DNA of 64,000 bases from Acidobacteriota bacterium. GTDB lineage: Bacteria > Acidobacteriota > Terriglobia > Acidiferrales > UBA7541. Position 1 is the first letter of the stretch. The number at the start of each line of letters is the position of its first letter. A program made the position numbers and the translations under genes. Location of the stretch: assembly GCA_013289855.1 (NCBI GenBank), contig JABCZD010000017.1, positions 1-64,000 on the forward strand, in the 5' to 3' direction. Shown in pieces: positions 34,246-42,175 of the stretch. The notes under the pieces were generated by a model, which saw only the letters and a program-made list of their open reading frames with translations, did no database searches and was not told the origin of the DNA.

Positions 34246-35265
34246 ATGCCTTCGAGAATTAAAGCCGCTAGCCTGATACTCGCACTGGTGCTCTTGGCCT
34301 GTGCTACACCCTCGCGAGGCCAATTTAAACCGCAATGGTTGCCGGGTCAGGTGGGGCTCAACGCGGGAATCCTGCCGTCTCCCGGATTCTCTTTCATTAA
34401 CATGGACGTCAATTACGACGCTGGCACCTTTAACGGTCCCTCGGGCAACGCTGTCCCCGTCACCGGTACTTATTCCGTCTGGGCTGTCGAAAATATCTTC
34501 TATTTCGTGCCAGACACAAAAGTTCTGGGCGGAAATCTCGGTTTCATGATTATGCCCACCACCTACGCGAGTGGCTCGCTGGATGCCGATATCAGCAATC
34601 CCGCGGCGCCCAATCTTGGCGCCTCTGCCGGCGGCTCCGGCCTCGCCGATATTTGGATTCAACCTTTTACCTTGGGCTGGCACCTCAAACGTTTCGACAT
34701 CCTGGTGGCTGATGGTGTCATGGTCCCCACGGGTCGTTATGCTCCGGGAGCCACAAATAACGTTGGCACCGGATACGTCGGCAACCACGTCCAATGGGCG
34801 ACCACCTACTATGTGACGAAGAACAGAGGTACCAGCCTAAACCTGTTCACCGACTGGGAGCGTCACGGTTCGCGCGCCGGCGCCGACAGCACGGCCAAGA
34901 CCCCAGGGCAGGCTTTTACCGATGAATGGGGAATTGGCCAGATTCTTCCGCTGAAAAAGGATTTCAGCAAATTGTTGCAGTTCGGCGTAATCGGCTATGA
35001 CCAATGGCAGGTTTCCGGCAACGGCGGCACTATTCCAAATCCACTTCCGATCGGCCCGACGGTTTTGCCCGCTAGCGCGCTGCCTTACTACTCTGTTCAC
35101 GCGATTGGTGGTCAGCTGAACTACATCCTCCCGGCTAAGAACTTTAGTCTCTTCTTCAAGTTCGAACATCAATACAGGGCCTTCAGCAGCACTCTCGGAA
35201 ACACCACCGTATTCGGTGGCGCCTGGACGCTGCGAATCCCCAAGCCGGCGCCTCCCAAGAGCTAA
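34246..35265 (+). CDS. outer-membrane porin of the phenol-degradation meta-pathway (SphA/MetA-like) family
   Basis: 339 residues from the ATG at 34246, preceded by GGAG at 6 bases; an ATG 12 bases earlier is possible. The signal peptide ends near ACATPSRGQ; the Cys could be a lipobox, but the context is imperfect. The mature chain is beta-rich with features of the transporter family seen in aromatic-degradation loci: YSVWAVENIFYFVPDTKVLGG, LGWHLKRFDILVADGVMVPTG, FTDEWGIGQILPL, LNYILPAKNFSLFFKFEHQY. Probably a channel for a hydrophobic or aromatic substrate. Its position after an arylsulfatase suggests uptake of a sulfated or desulfated compound, which is inference. Confidence 0.75.
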   Translation: MPSRIKAASLILALVLLACATPSRGQFKPQWLPGQVGLNAGILPSPGFSFINMDVNYDAGTFNGPSGNAVPVTGTYSVWAVENIFYFVPDTKVLGGNLGFMIMPTTYASGSLDADISNPAAPNLGASAGGSGLADIWIQPFTLGWHLKRFDILVADGVMVPTGRYAPGATNNVGTGYVGNHVQWATTYYVTKNRGTSLNLFTDWERHGSRAGADSTAKTPGQAFTDEWGIGQILPLKKDFSKLLQFGVIGYDQWQVSGNGGTIPNPLPIGPTVLPASALPYYSVHAIGGQLNYILPAKNFSLFFKFEHQYRAFSSTLGNTTVFGGAWTLRIPKPAPPKS

Positions 35266-35385
35266 TCGCGATCGAACCAGCCGACCAGCGCGGTCGCCTT
35301 TTGGGAACATATAGGAGCGGGTGAACGTCGCTCAGCTTGGCGATGCATTTTTCCGTGATGCTTTACATTTTGTCAGCGCCTGACT

Positions 35386-36825
35386 TTGGGGAAGCGGCTC
35401 CGGACTCAGCACCTTTATTTGCAGAGACTAAAAAATGGTTCGCGCACGACCCGATTATCGATTCCGAACCGGAGCAAACCCTTGTGCCGTTCGCTTCAGT
35501 TGACGCGACAACGATCCGGCGACCCTCAGGCCTCCCGCGGCGGCGGTTGGCAAAGCCCGCCAAATCTGCGGAGTTTCGCTTTGCTTTTTGCAGCGACGCT
35601 CTGCTGCTCGATGAACGCATCTGCGGTCGCGCAAGACCGCTCTTCAGTTCAGACTCCCGGCGCTGGCCCGAGCACCAGTCAAACACCCGCCACGCCCCCA
35701 GCTAACCCTCAGGAAGCCCAGAAGCCACCCACTTCCGAGGATGAGAAGAAACAACAGGAAGAGCAGAAAAAAAAGGAAGAACAGGAAAAAAAAGACAAGG
35801 ACAAAAAGCAGCATCGCGGCTCGCTAGTCTTTGCTCCTCTACCCATTTCCAGTCCGGCCATCGGCCTCGGCGCTACCCCGGCCATCGGCTACATCTTCCC
35901 GTTCAGCAAGGATGACAAGATCTCTCCTCCTTCCGTCATTGGCGCGGCTGGTCTTGTGACGGACAACGGCACAAGTGGTTTTGGCATAGGCGCGCAGTTG
36001 TATATGAAAGAAGACACCTACGAGATCACCTCGTTCTATGCCCATGGCGATTTGAACTACAACCTGTACGGTACCGGATTTTTCTTTGGCAATGCCGGGT
36101 CGCAACTCAAGTTGCCGCTAAATCAAACCGGCCAAATTTTCTTTGGTGAATTCCTACGTCGTATAAAATGGAAATTTCTCGCCGGGCCGCGTTTTGTCAA
36201 TGGCGATTCCGTTGTTACATTGCGCCCGACCAACGAACAAATCCCTAATCTGCCGCCGGACCTTGGGCTTCATACCACCCTGCGGTCTTTGGGCTTCCGC
36301 GTGGTCCGCGATACTCGTCCCAACCGATTCTTCCCAACCAGCGGAATGAAGCTGAATTTTACCGCTGACTTTTTTTCTCAAGGCTTGGGCAGCAAATATT
36401 CCTTCCAGTCGTACAAATTCACGTTCAACAAATACTATAGTCTCGCCAAGAATCAGGTCCTCGCCTACGATCTGTTCATCTGCAATACCGCCGGCCAACC
36501 GCCTTTCTACGGGAATTGTGTTTACGGAACGCAGAGCGAACTGCGTGGCTATACCGCCGGACAATATCTCGATACCCACATGTTCACCACGCAATTGGAA
36601 TATCGCCTCACTTTGCCGAAAGGCTTTGGCCTCGCCGTATTCGGCGGCCTTGGCGGGGTCGTCCCCGGTTCGAATCAAGTCCTCAGAGACGGTCACTTCT
36701 TGCCAGACATCGGTGGCGGGCCGAGGTACGAACTGAGCAAAAAGTATCACGTCAATCTGCGCACTGATTTCGCCCGGGGCGTAAACAGTTGGACTTGGAC
36801 CGTAGGTGTTGGCGAGGCGTTTTGA
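35386..36825 (+). CDS. POTRA-less Omp85/BamA-type outer-membrane barrel
   Basis: The open frame starts at a TTG at 35386 (479 codons), but the signal peptide LRSFALLFAATLCCSMNASAVAQ lies at about residues 67-89. The true start is therefore uncertain; a TTG at 35500 is another choice. After the signal comes a Pro/Gln/Glu/Lys-rich linker (QQEEQKKKEEQEKKDKDKKQ) and then a 16-strand-like barrel. It has the Omp85 signature SELRGYTAGQYLD (LRGY motif) and the C-terminal end TWTVGVGEAF. There are no POTRA domains; the charged linker replaces them. It could be a secretion or assembly pore for surface material. Part of the run 32268-41170. Confidence 0.65.
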   Translation: MGKRLRTQHLYLQRLKNGSRTTRLSIPNRSKPLCRSLQLTRQRSGDPQASRGGGWQSPPNLRSFALLFAATLCCSMNASAVAQDRSSVQTPGAGPSTSQTPATPPANPQEAQKPPTSEDEKKQQEEQKKKEEQEKKDKDKKQHRGSLVFAPLPISSPAIGLGATPAIGYIFPFSKDDKISPPSVIGAAGLVTDNGTSGFGIGAQLYMKEDTYEITSFYAHGDLNYNLYGTGFFFGNAGSQLKLPLNQTGQIFFGEFLRRIKWKFLAGPRFVNGDSVVTLRPTNEQIPNLPPDLGLHTTLRSLGFRVVRDTRPNRFFPTSGMKLNFTADFFSQGLGSKYSFQSYKFTFNKYYSLAKNQVLAYDLFICNTAGQPPFYGNCVYGTQSELRGYTAGQYLDTHMFTTQLEYRLTLPKGFGLAVFGGLGGVVPGSNQVLRDGHFLPDIGGGPRYELSKKYHVNLRTDFARGVNSWTWTVGVGEAF

Positions 36826-36932
36826 CACTTTTTCCGCGTGCGCATCCACCAACCCTTGCACCGCTCGCCGTGGCCAAGGTAGCCGTCTCTCATGGAACGC
36901 CGGCACCTGAACGCCGTGGAAAGGGCAGACGA

Positions 36933-37640
36933 ATGTCGGGAGTTCTCGGCATCGCGTTAAGCGCAGGACTGCTTTTTCTTCTTTCCTGCTCGCCCGCCCG
37001 CGCTCAAAATCTTCAATTTGAGCCGGAAGTGGACGCCCATCTCAATTTGAATTCCACTTTTCGCACCTATCTCCAGGCCAAGGATGATCGCGATGGCGGA
37101 GACTCCACGCAATTTGCGATTGGCCCCAGCCTGGAGCTCTACCTCAAACCTTTGCTAAAACTCAAGAAGTTAAAGACCCATGACCTCGACGATTCCAAGT
37201 CCAGATTCTTGGTTCTCGAAGTCGGCTACCGCTACTTGGACATCCCGGACTCCCCGTCCGAAAATCGCATGATCACTGCCGTTACCTTCAACCTGCCCAT
37301 GGGTGCCGGCTTTCACGCTTCCGACCGCAACCGCGCGGATCTTGACTGGAAAGCGGGAAAATTCACCTACCGTTATCGCAACAGGCTGACGCTCGAACGA
37401 ACTTTCGCCATCCATTCTTATCACCTCATTCCTTATATCGCGGCCGAGCCATACTACGAAAGTCAGTACAGTAAATGGAGTACCACCTCGCTTTTTGCGG
37501 GTTGTATTTTCCCGGTAGGCAAACACGTCGAATTCAATACCTACTACCAGCACGACAACGACACCGGCAAACACCCCAACATGCCGGAACAGTTTGTTGG
37601 CTTGGCTCTTTATCTTTTCTTTTCTCTGGAGAAGAAGTGA
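36933..37640 (+). CDS. DUF2490-like outer-membrane protein
   Basis: 235 residues from the ATG at 36933 (AAGGG 8 bases upstream; the frame overlaps the end of the preceding gene if read from further up). The signal peptide ends near SCSPARAQ. Barrel strands include LEVGYRYLDIPDSPSENRMI, KFTYRYRNRLTLERTF, HLIPYIAAEPYYES and KHVEFNTYYQHDND, with a terminal ALYLFFSLEKK. This matches DUF2490-type outer-membrane proteins. Function unknown. Sits 65 bases before the DUF481 gene and in the same direction, probably one transcript. Confidence 0.65.
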   Translation: MSGVLGIALSAGLLFLLSCSPARAQNLQFEPEVDAHLNLNSTFRTYLQAKDDRDGGDSTQFAIGPSLELYLKPLLKLKKLKTHDLDDSKSRFLVLEVGYRYLDIPDSPSENRMITAVTFNLPMGAGFHASDRNRADLDWKAGKFTYRYRNRLTLERTFAIHSYHLIPYIAAEPYYESQYSKWSTTSLFAGCIFPVGKHVEFNTYYQHDNDTGKHPNMPEQFVGLALYLFFSLEKK

Positions 37641-37705
37641 ATCCTGCAGTGTTCCTAGATGCCGGCGTTCTTCCGGGCTTCAGCACCATCATGGGAGTCA
37701 AGAAA

Positions 37706-38767
37706 ATGACTACTCCAATTTTTCCGTTCCTCCGTGCGAGCTCTTTCGTCCTCGTCGTGCTTCTCTTGGCATGTCTCGGCTCGTCGGCGCGGTCAATACG
37801 AAAAGACGTCGTCGTCATGAACAATGGTGACCATTTCACCGGGCAAGTAAAGCGCCTGCAAAATGGCTTGTTGTTTCTTGAGACCGAATATGTGTCCGGA
37901 AATATCGCCCTGGACTGGAATCAAGTGCAATCGGTTCAGAGCACTGCTGTCTATCGGATCGTCTTGAACAATGGAAAAATACTGGAAGGGAAGATCCAAC
38001 GAGCTTCTGGTGAAAAAACCGTCAACGACGACTTTGTGATTCACGAAGCCACCGAAGAAGTGCAGCTCCCTTCGGCGGATATCACCAGCATTGACACCAA
38101 GAAACCCACGTTCTGGAGGCAATTGCAGGGCTCCATCGATTTCGGTTACAGCTACGCCAGCGGAAATGGTCAGTCATCACTAAACTTGGACACCGATGCC
38201 ACCTACAAGACCAAGGCTTGGGAGGTTGTGACCTCAGTGAGTTCGACCTTCAGCGGTCAGACCGGAGCCGCCAGCACAAATGTTCAAGAATGGGACACCA
38301 CCTTTGCTAAGTTCCTAAACAGAAATTCTTTCGTCGCGTCTCTAACCGATTTTCTTCACAGTAGCCGCCAGGATTTAAACCTGCGCACTACCCTAGGCGG
38401 TGGTTATGGCCGCTACTTGAAGCGCACCACCAACAGCAGCCTCGCCTGGTTGGGCGGCATTGTGTATATCAACGAGTCCTTCGACAGCGCCGGTCAGCCA
38501 TCGGACCAGAGTATGGAGGCCGTGGCCGGACTACAATATAACTATGTCCGCTTCAATTTCGGAGAATTCAATTCTCAGCTGCGCGTATTTCCGGGCCTGA
38601 CCGATACCGGCCGCGTACGCTTAACCACGAATAATGCGCTCACCATCAAACTAAGAAACAATTTTCAACTCCAGTTCACCTTTTGGGATAACTTCGATAG
38701 CCGCCCGCCGACCACCGCAAGAAAAAATGAACTCGGCATCAGTTCCGGCATCGGATGGTCCTTTTAA
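37706..38767 (+). CDS. DUF481-family outer-membrane protein
   Basis: 353 residues from the ATG at 37706, preceded by GGGAG at 8 bases; an ATG at 37691 is possible. A signal peptide (FPFLRASSFVLVVLLLACLGSSARS) precedes an N-terminal small domain (MNNGDHFTGQVKRLQNGLLF, VQLPSADITSID). A DUF481 barrel follows (GSIDFGYSYASGNGQSSLNLD, SLTDFLHSSRQDLNLRTTLG, LAWLGGIVYINESFD) and ends GISSGIGWSF. DUF481 proteins are salt-stress-associated outer-membrane proteins of unknown role. Its stop is 21 bases before the multiheme cytochrome start, suggesting co-transcription. Confidence 0.8.
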   Translation: MTTPIFPFLRASSFVLVVLLLACLGSSARSIRKDVVVMNNGDHFTGQVKRLQNGLLFLETEYVSGNIALDWNQVQSVQSTAVYRIVLNNGKILEGKIQRASGEKTVNDDFVIHEATEEVQLPSADITSIDTKKPTFWRQLQGSIDFGYSYASGNGQSSLNLDTDATYKTKAWEVVTSVSSTFSGQTGAASTNVQEWDTTFAKFLNRNSFVASLTDFLHSSRQDLNLRTTLGGGYGRYLKRTTNSSLAWLGGIVYINESFDSAGQPSDQSMEAVAGLQYNYVRFNFGEFNSQLRVFPGLTDTGRVRLTTNNALTIKLRNNFQLQFTFWDNFDSRPPTTARKNELGISSGIGWSF

Positions 38768-38788
38768 ATGCGTTAGGCAGACTTGACG

Positions 38789-41170
38789 ATGAAAGACATG
38801 TCTACAAAAGACAAAGCGATGAACGACCAGCCGCCGTCAGAAAACCTTCGACTGCGTCTCACCCTTCTCTCCGGTGCGGTCGCTGCCATTGTGTTGAGTT
38901 TATTTCTGTGGCACAGGACTGCGGGACCTTTGCGCGGAACAACCAATCTACAAAATCCTTCCGCGCCCACTTACGTCGGCGCTGCGGCCTGTGCCGCATG
39001 CCATGCCAAGGAAGCCGACGACTGGAGTCATTCCCACCATGCACTGGCGATGCAGCAGACCAACGATAAGACCGTGCTCGGCAATTTCAACGATGCTCGC
39101 TTCGCCAAGGATGGCGTAACCTCCAGCTTCTCGAAGAAGGATGGCAAATTCTACGTTCGCACCGACGGGCCGGACGGCCAGCTCCAGGATTACGAATTGC
39201 CATACACTTTCGGCGTATACCCGCTGCAACAGTACCTCGCGCCGTTTCCTGCCGGTCGCCTACAGAGCCTACCGATCGCGTGGGATTCGCGGTCCGCGGT
39301 GCAGGGCGGCCAGCGATGGTTTCATCTCTACCCCAACCAGAAATTGCTGCCCACCGATCCAATTCACTGGACCGGTCGCAACCAGAACTGGAACTACATG
39401 TGCGCCGATTGCCACTCCACCGATCTCCGCAGAAATTACAACCTAGCGTTAGATGGCTATGCAACTACCTGGTCCGACATAAATGTCGCCTGTGAATCCT
39501 GCCACGGACCTGGCTCCGCACATGTCGCGTGGGGACAAACTCGCAAGAAGGATTCCTACCGGTCATCCGACCCGTCGGACGGCCTGCCTGCCCACTTGAA
39601 ATCGCCCAGCGGTTCCTGGACTTTCACAAAACCCACCGATGCCACCATGCACTGGCAAGGGTCGCCGCGCTCGCGCACGGAAGTGGAAACTTGCGCCCCG
39701 TGTCATTCCCGCCGTCGTCCGATTGCCGGCGAATACGTCCCCGGCGGGCATTTTCTTGACGCCTTCGTGCCGAGTCTCCTCGAGGAGGGCATCTATTTCC
39801 CCGATGGCCAGATTCAGGAAGAAGACTACGAGTATGGCTCGTTTTTACAGAGCAAGATGTATCACGCGGGCGTCACCTGTTCCGACTGCCATAATCCCCA
39901 CACCGGAAAGTTGTCCACGGACAGCTTGAACTCCGTCTGCGCCAAATGCCATCTTTTCTCGAAATTCGACACTGTTGAACACACCCACCACCAAGCGAAA
40001 AGTCCCGGCGCTCTCTGTGTCAATTGCCATATGCCCACCCGCACTTACATGGTTGTTGACGCGCGCCGCGATCACAGTTTTCGTGTGCCGCGTCCCGATT
40101 TCTCCCTCGCATATGGAACTCCCAACGCCTGCACCCAGTGCCACACGGACAGGTCCGCGAGATGGGCCGCCGATGCCGTCGTAAAATGGTATGGGCCGAA
40201 TCGTCGCAAAGAACCCCGTTTTGTCGGAGCGCTGGATGCTGGCCGTCGTGGTTTGGCAATCGCAGAAAGGGAGCTGGCATCGCTGATCTTGGATTCTTCA
40301 CAGCCCGGCATCGCACGTGCTACTGCGTTGTCCCTGCTCCCGCAGTACCTCACTGTGGCTTCGCTCCCGGCCGTACAAGCAGGGCTCATTGATGAAGACC
40401 CGCTAGTCCGCGGTGCTGCGGTTCGCTCCTTGGAACCACTCACTCCGCAACAGCGCGTTCTCTTGGCCGCTCCGCTCCTCACCGATCCCATTCGCTCCGT
40501 TCGCATCGACGCCGCTCGATTGCTTGCCGGAACTCCGCCCAATCTTCTCCAACCACCGCAGAAGGATGCCCTGGATCAGGCCCTTTCCGAACTAATCGCC
40601 TCGGAGGTCGCCACCGCCGAACGTCCGGAAAACCATGTCAACCTCTCACTGTTATATCTGCAGATGGGTCGCGTGGCCGATGCCGAAGAGGAATTGCACA
40701 CCGCGCTCCGCTTGGATCCAAATAATATTCCGGCCATGATCAATCTAGCGGATTTGTGCCGCGCGCAGCAGCGCGATGATGAAGGTCAGCGCTGGCTGGA
40801 AAAGGCCGTCGCGCTCGCTCCGACGGCGGCAGAGCCGATCCACGCACTCGGCCTCCTAGAGGTCAGACAAAAACACTATCAGCAGGCGCTCGCGCTGCTC
40901 GCCAAAGCTGCATCGCTACAGCCCGGCAATACTCGTTACACCTATGTCTATGCTATTGCGTTGCAATCCAGCGGTCAGCCCGATCAGGCCATCAAAATCC
41001 TGCAGCAAGCTCATAAAACCCGGCCCGCCGACCGCGACGTCCTCTTCGCCTTGATCTCCCTTGAACGCGATAAGGGTGATGCTCCCACCGCGAAGATCTA
41101 CGCGCAACAGCTGGTTCAATTGGTGCCCGGTGATCCCCAGGCGAAGGCACTTCTCGACAGCCTGCATTAA
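38789..41170 (+). CDS. eight-heme cytochrome c with HEAT-like and TPR repeats
   Basis: About 793 residues. One N-terminal membrane helix (LTLLSGAVAAIVLSLFLWH) anchors it with the body outside the cytoplasm. Eight CxxCH heme sites follow in order: CAACH, CADCH, CESCH, CAPCH, CSDCH, CAKCH, CVNCH and CTQCH, within about residues 65-450. Next is a helical repeat region (TVASLPAVQAGLIDEDPLVRG, HEAT-like) and then tetratricopeptide repeats (LSLLYLQMGRVADAEEELHT, LGLLEVRQKHYQQALALLAK). The heme part resembles cytochrome c554/NrfA-type multiheme proteins. It may accept electrons from periplasmic donors or scaffold a complex through the repeats. Last gene of the plus-strand outer-membrane run. Confidence 0.85.
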   Translation: MKDMSTKDKAMNDQPPSENLRLRLTLLSGAVAAIVLSLFLWHRTAGPLRGTTNLQNPSAPTYVGAAACAACHAKEADDWSHSHHALAMQQTNDKTVLGNFNDARFAKDGVTSSFSKKDGKFYVRTDGPDGQLQDYELPYTFGVYPLQQYLAPFPAGRLQSLPIAWDSRSAVQGGQRWFHLYPNQKLLPTDPIHWTGRNQNWNYMCADCHSTDLRRNYNLALDGYATTWSDINVACESCHGPGSAHVAWGQTRKKDSYRSSDPSDGLPAHLKSPSGSWTFTKPTDATMHWQGSPRSRTEVETCAPCHSRRRPIAGEYVPGGHFLDAFVPSLLEEGIYFPDGQIQEEDYEYGSFLQSKMYHAGVTCSDCHNPHTGKLSTDSLNSVCAKCHLFSKFDTVEHTHHQAKSPGALCVNCHMPTRTYMVVDARRDHSFRVPRPDFSLAYGTPNACTQCHTDRSARWAADAVVKWYGPNRRKEPRFVGALDAGRRGLAIAERELASLILDSSQPGIARATALSLLPQYLTVASLPAVQAGLIDEDPLVRGAAVRSLEPLTPQQRVLLAAPLLTDPIRSVRIDAARLLAGTPPNLLQPPQKDALDQALSELIASEVATAERPENHVNLSLLYLQMGRVADAEEELHTALRLDPNNIPAMINLADLCRAQQRDDEGQRWLEKAVALAPTAAEPIHALGLLEVRQKHYQQALALLAKAASLQPGNTRYTYVYAIALQSSGQPDQAIKILQQAHKTRPADRDVLFALISLERDKGDAPTAKIYAQQLVQLVPGDPQAKALLDSLH

Positions 41171-41223
41171 CAGGAATTGCGCGAAAACCTCTTTCACGAG
41201 ACTGGTATCGTGCCGTCCGCGTT

Positions 41224-41883
41224 TTAACTCTTCCCGCTGATGACGTTTTGCTTTTCCAACTCTTTGATCACCACGTTAACCAATTCCTTAATCGCTTTCA
41301 TCGGCGAATTACCGTTAAAGGTATTGGTGGTTCCCGTCCACACCAGCTCCCCGTCCGGCTTTGCCGTCGCATAAAAATTTGTCTCCACTTGCGCGGTGCT
41401 CACCTTCTCGAGATATCCGGGCGAATAAACCAGAGGAGACACCACGTCGTAGTACCCGTAAAAAGTCCCGTAATAGGGATACGGATCGTAAATCTCTCCG
41501 GGGACGTACGTGGTTTTCTTCTCCGCTTTGGTGATTCGAGCCACCACGATTGCGTCGAACTTTTGCTCCCGGATCAACTCTCTCATGTCCTTCATGTCGA
41601 TGGGCGTTGCGTCCGGCCGCGCCAGAAACACATAGCTTTGCGTCGCCTGAATTCCCGGTCGCGTAATCGCCGCCGCCAGTTCATCCTCGAACTCCGCGCG
41701 GTTCGCCGCCTTTCCGTTCAAAGCCAGCACCAGAATATTGGTAAAGCGCGTCCCCGAAAAGTTCGGATTCTTCCAGCTCACTTCGATCTTTGGAGCGCTG
41801 GCCACCAAGAGCATCGGAATCGCCAGGATCGCCGCAGTCGCCACTAACAATAATGATTGTTTTCTCAAGGCTCTTCCTTTCAT
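41224..41883 (-). CDS. exported protein of the DUF4136-like type
   Basis: 219 residues. An N-terminal hydrophobic signal (LLLVATAAILAIPMLLVASA) precedes SWKNPNFSGTRFTNILVLALNG and EFEDELAAAITRPGIQATQSY, then VETNFYATAKPDGELVWTGTT. This is the layout of DUF4136/lipoprotein-like exported proteins of Acidobacteriota, though the hallmark Phe-x-x-Tyr-x-T-Tyr is absent. A Tyr/Pro-rich loop (YDPYPYYGTFYGYYD) is striking. Convergent with the multiheme cytochrome and divergent from the PAS kinase, with dyad site 14 between it and the kinase. Confidence 0.55.
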   Translation of the reverse strand: MKGRALRKQSLLLVATAAILAIPMLLVASAPKIEVSWKNPNFSGTRFTNILVLALNGKAANRAEFEDELAAAITRPGIQATQSYVFLARPDATPIDMKDMRELIREQKFDAIVVARITKAEKKTTYVPGEIYDPYPYYGTFYGYYDVVSPLVYSPGYLEKVSTAQVETNFYATAKPDGELVWTGTTNTFNGNSPMKAIKELVNVVIKELEKQNVISGKS

Positions 41884-42028
41884 TTCAACACCCGAATTCT
41901 CTCCTCGTGAACAAGCCCCATGCGCGTCATCGACGCAACTGTCTAGGATAAGTCCTTTACTATGTGGCAGCTCGGCAGGGAATCATCAAGATTCCTTAAA
42001 CCTATAACGAGCCCCCAAACGCCGTATA

Positions 42029-42044
42029 TTGTCAAAACTAACAG
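42029..42044. promoter_or_regulatory. CTGTCA-type dyad, site 14
   Basis: TTGTCAAAACTAACAG; TGTCA/TAACA half sites with two changes overall. It lies between the divergent genes at 41883 and 42176, 131 bases before the kinase. Confidence 0.45.
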
Positions 42045-42175
42045 CCGCTCAACCGCGAGTTCCCACCCGCGCGCCCTGTCGCCAAAGCCGGTCCCCGGTG
42101 TGTCAGCCAATTATTTATACCGTGGCGGTGACGTGCAGAAGCGTATATGCTTCGCGTCATTCCCTGGGGTCGCTT

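Noticed and set aside
35361..35385. TTTTGTCAGCGCCTGACTTTG as a sixteenth regulon site
   Set aside because: The half sites are separated by five bases, the second arm is TGACT, and the core is G+C-rich, unlike all other copies.
42029..42175. Upstream extension of the PAS kinase to a TTG at 42029
   Set aside because: The TTG lies inside the TGTCA-type dyad and the added 49 residues are not protein-like; the ATG at 42176 fits the MASE1 start.
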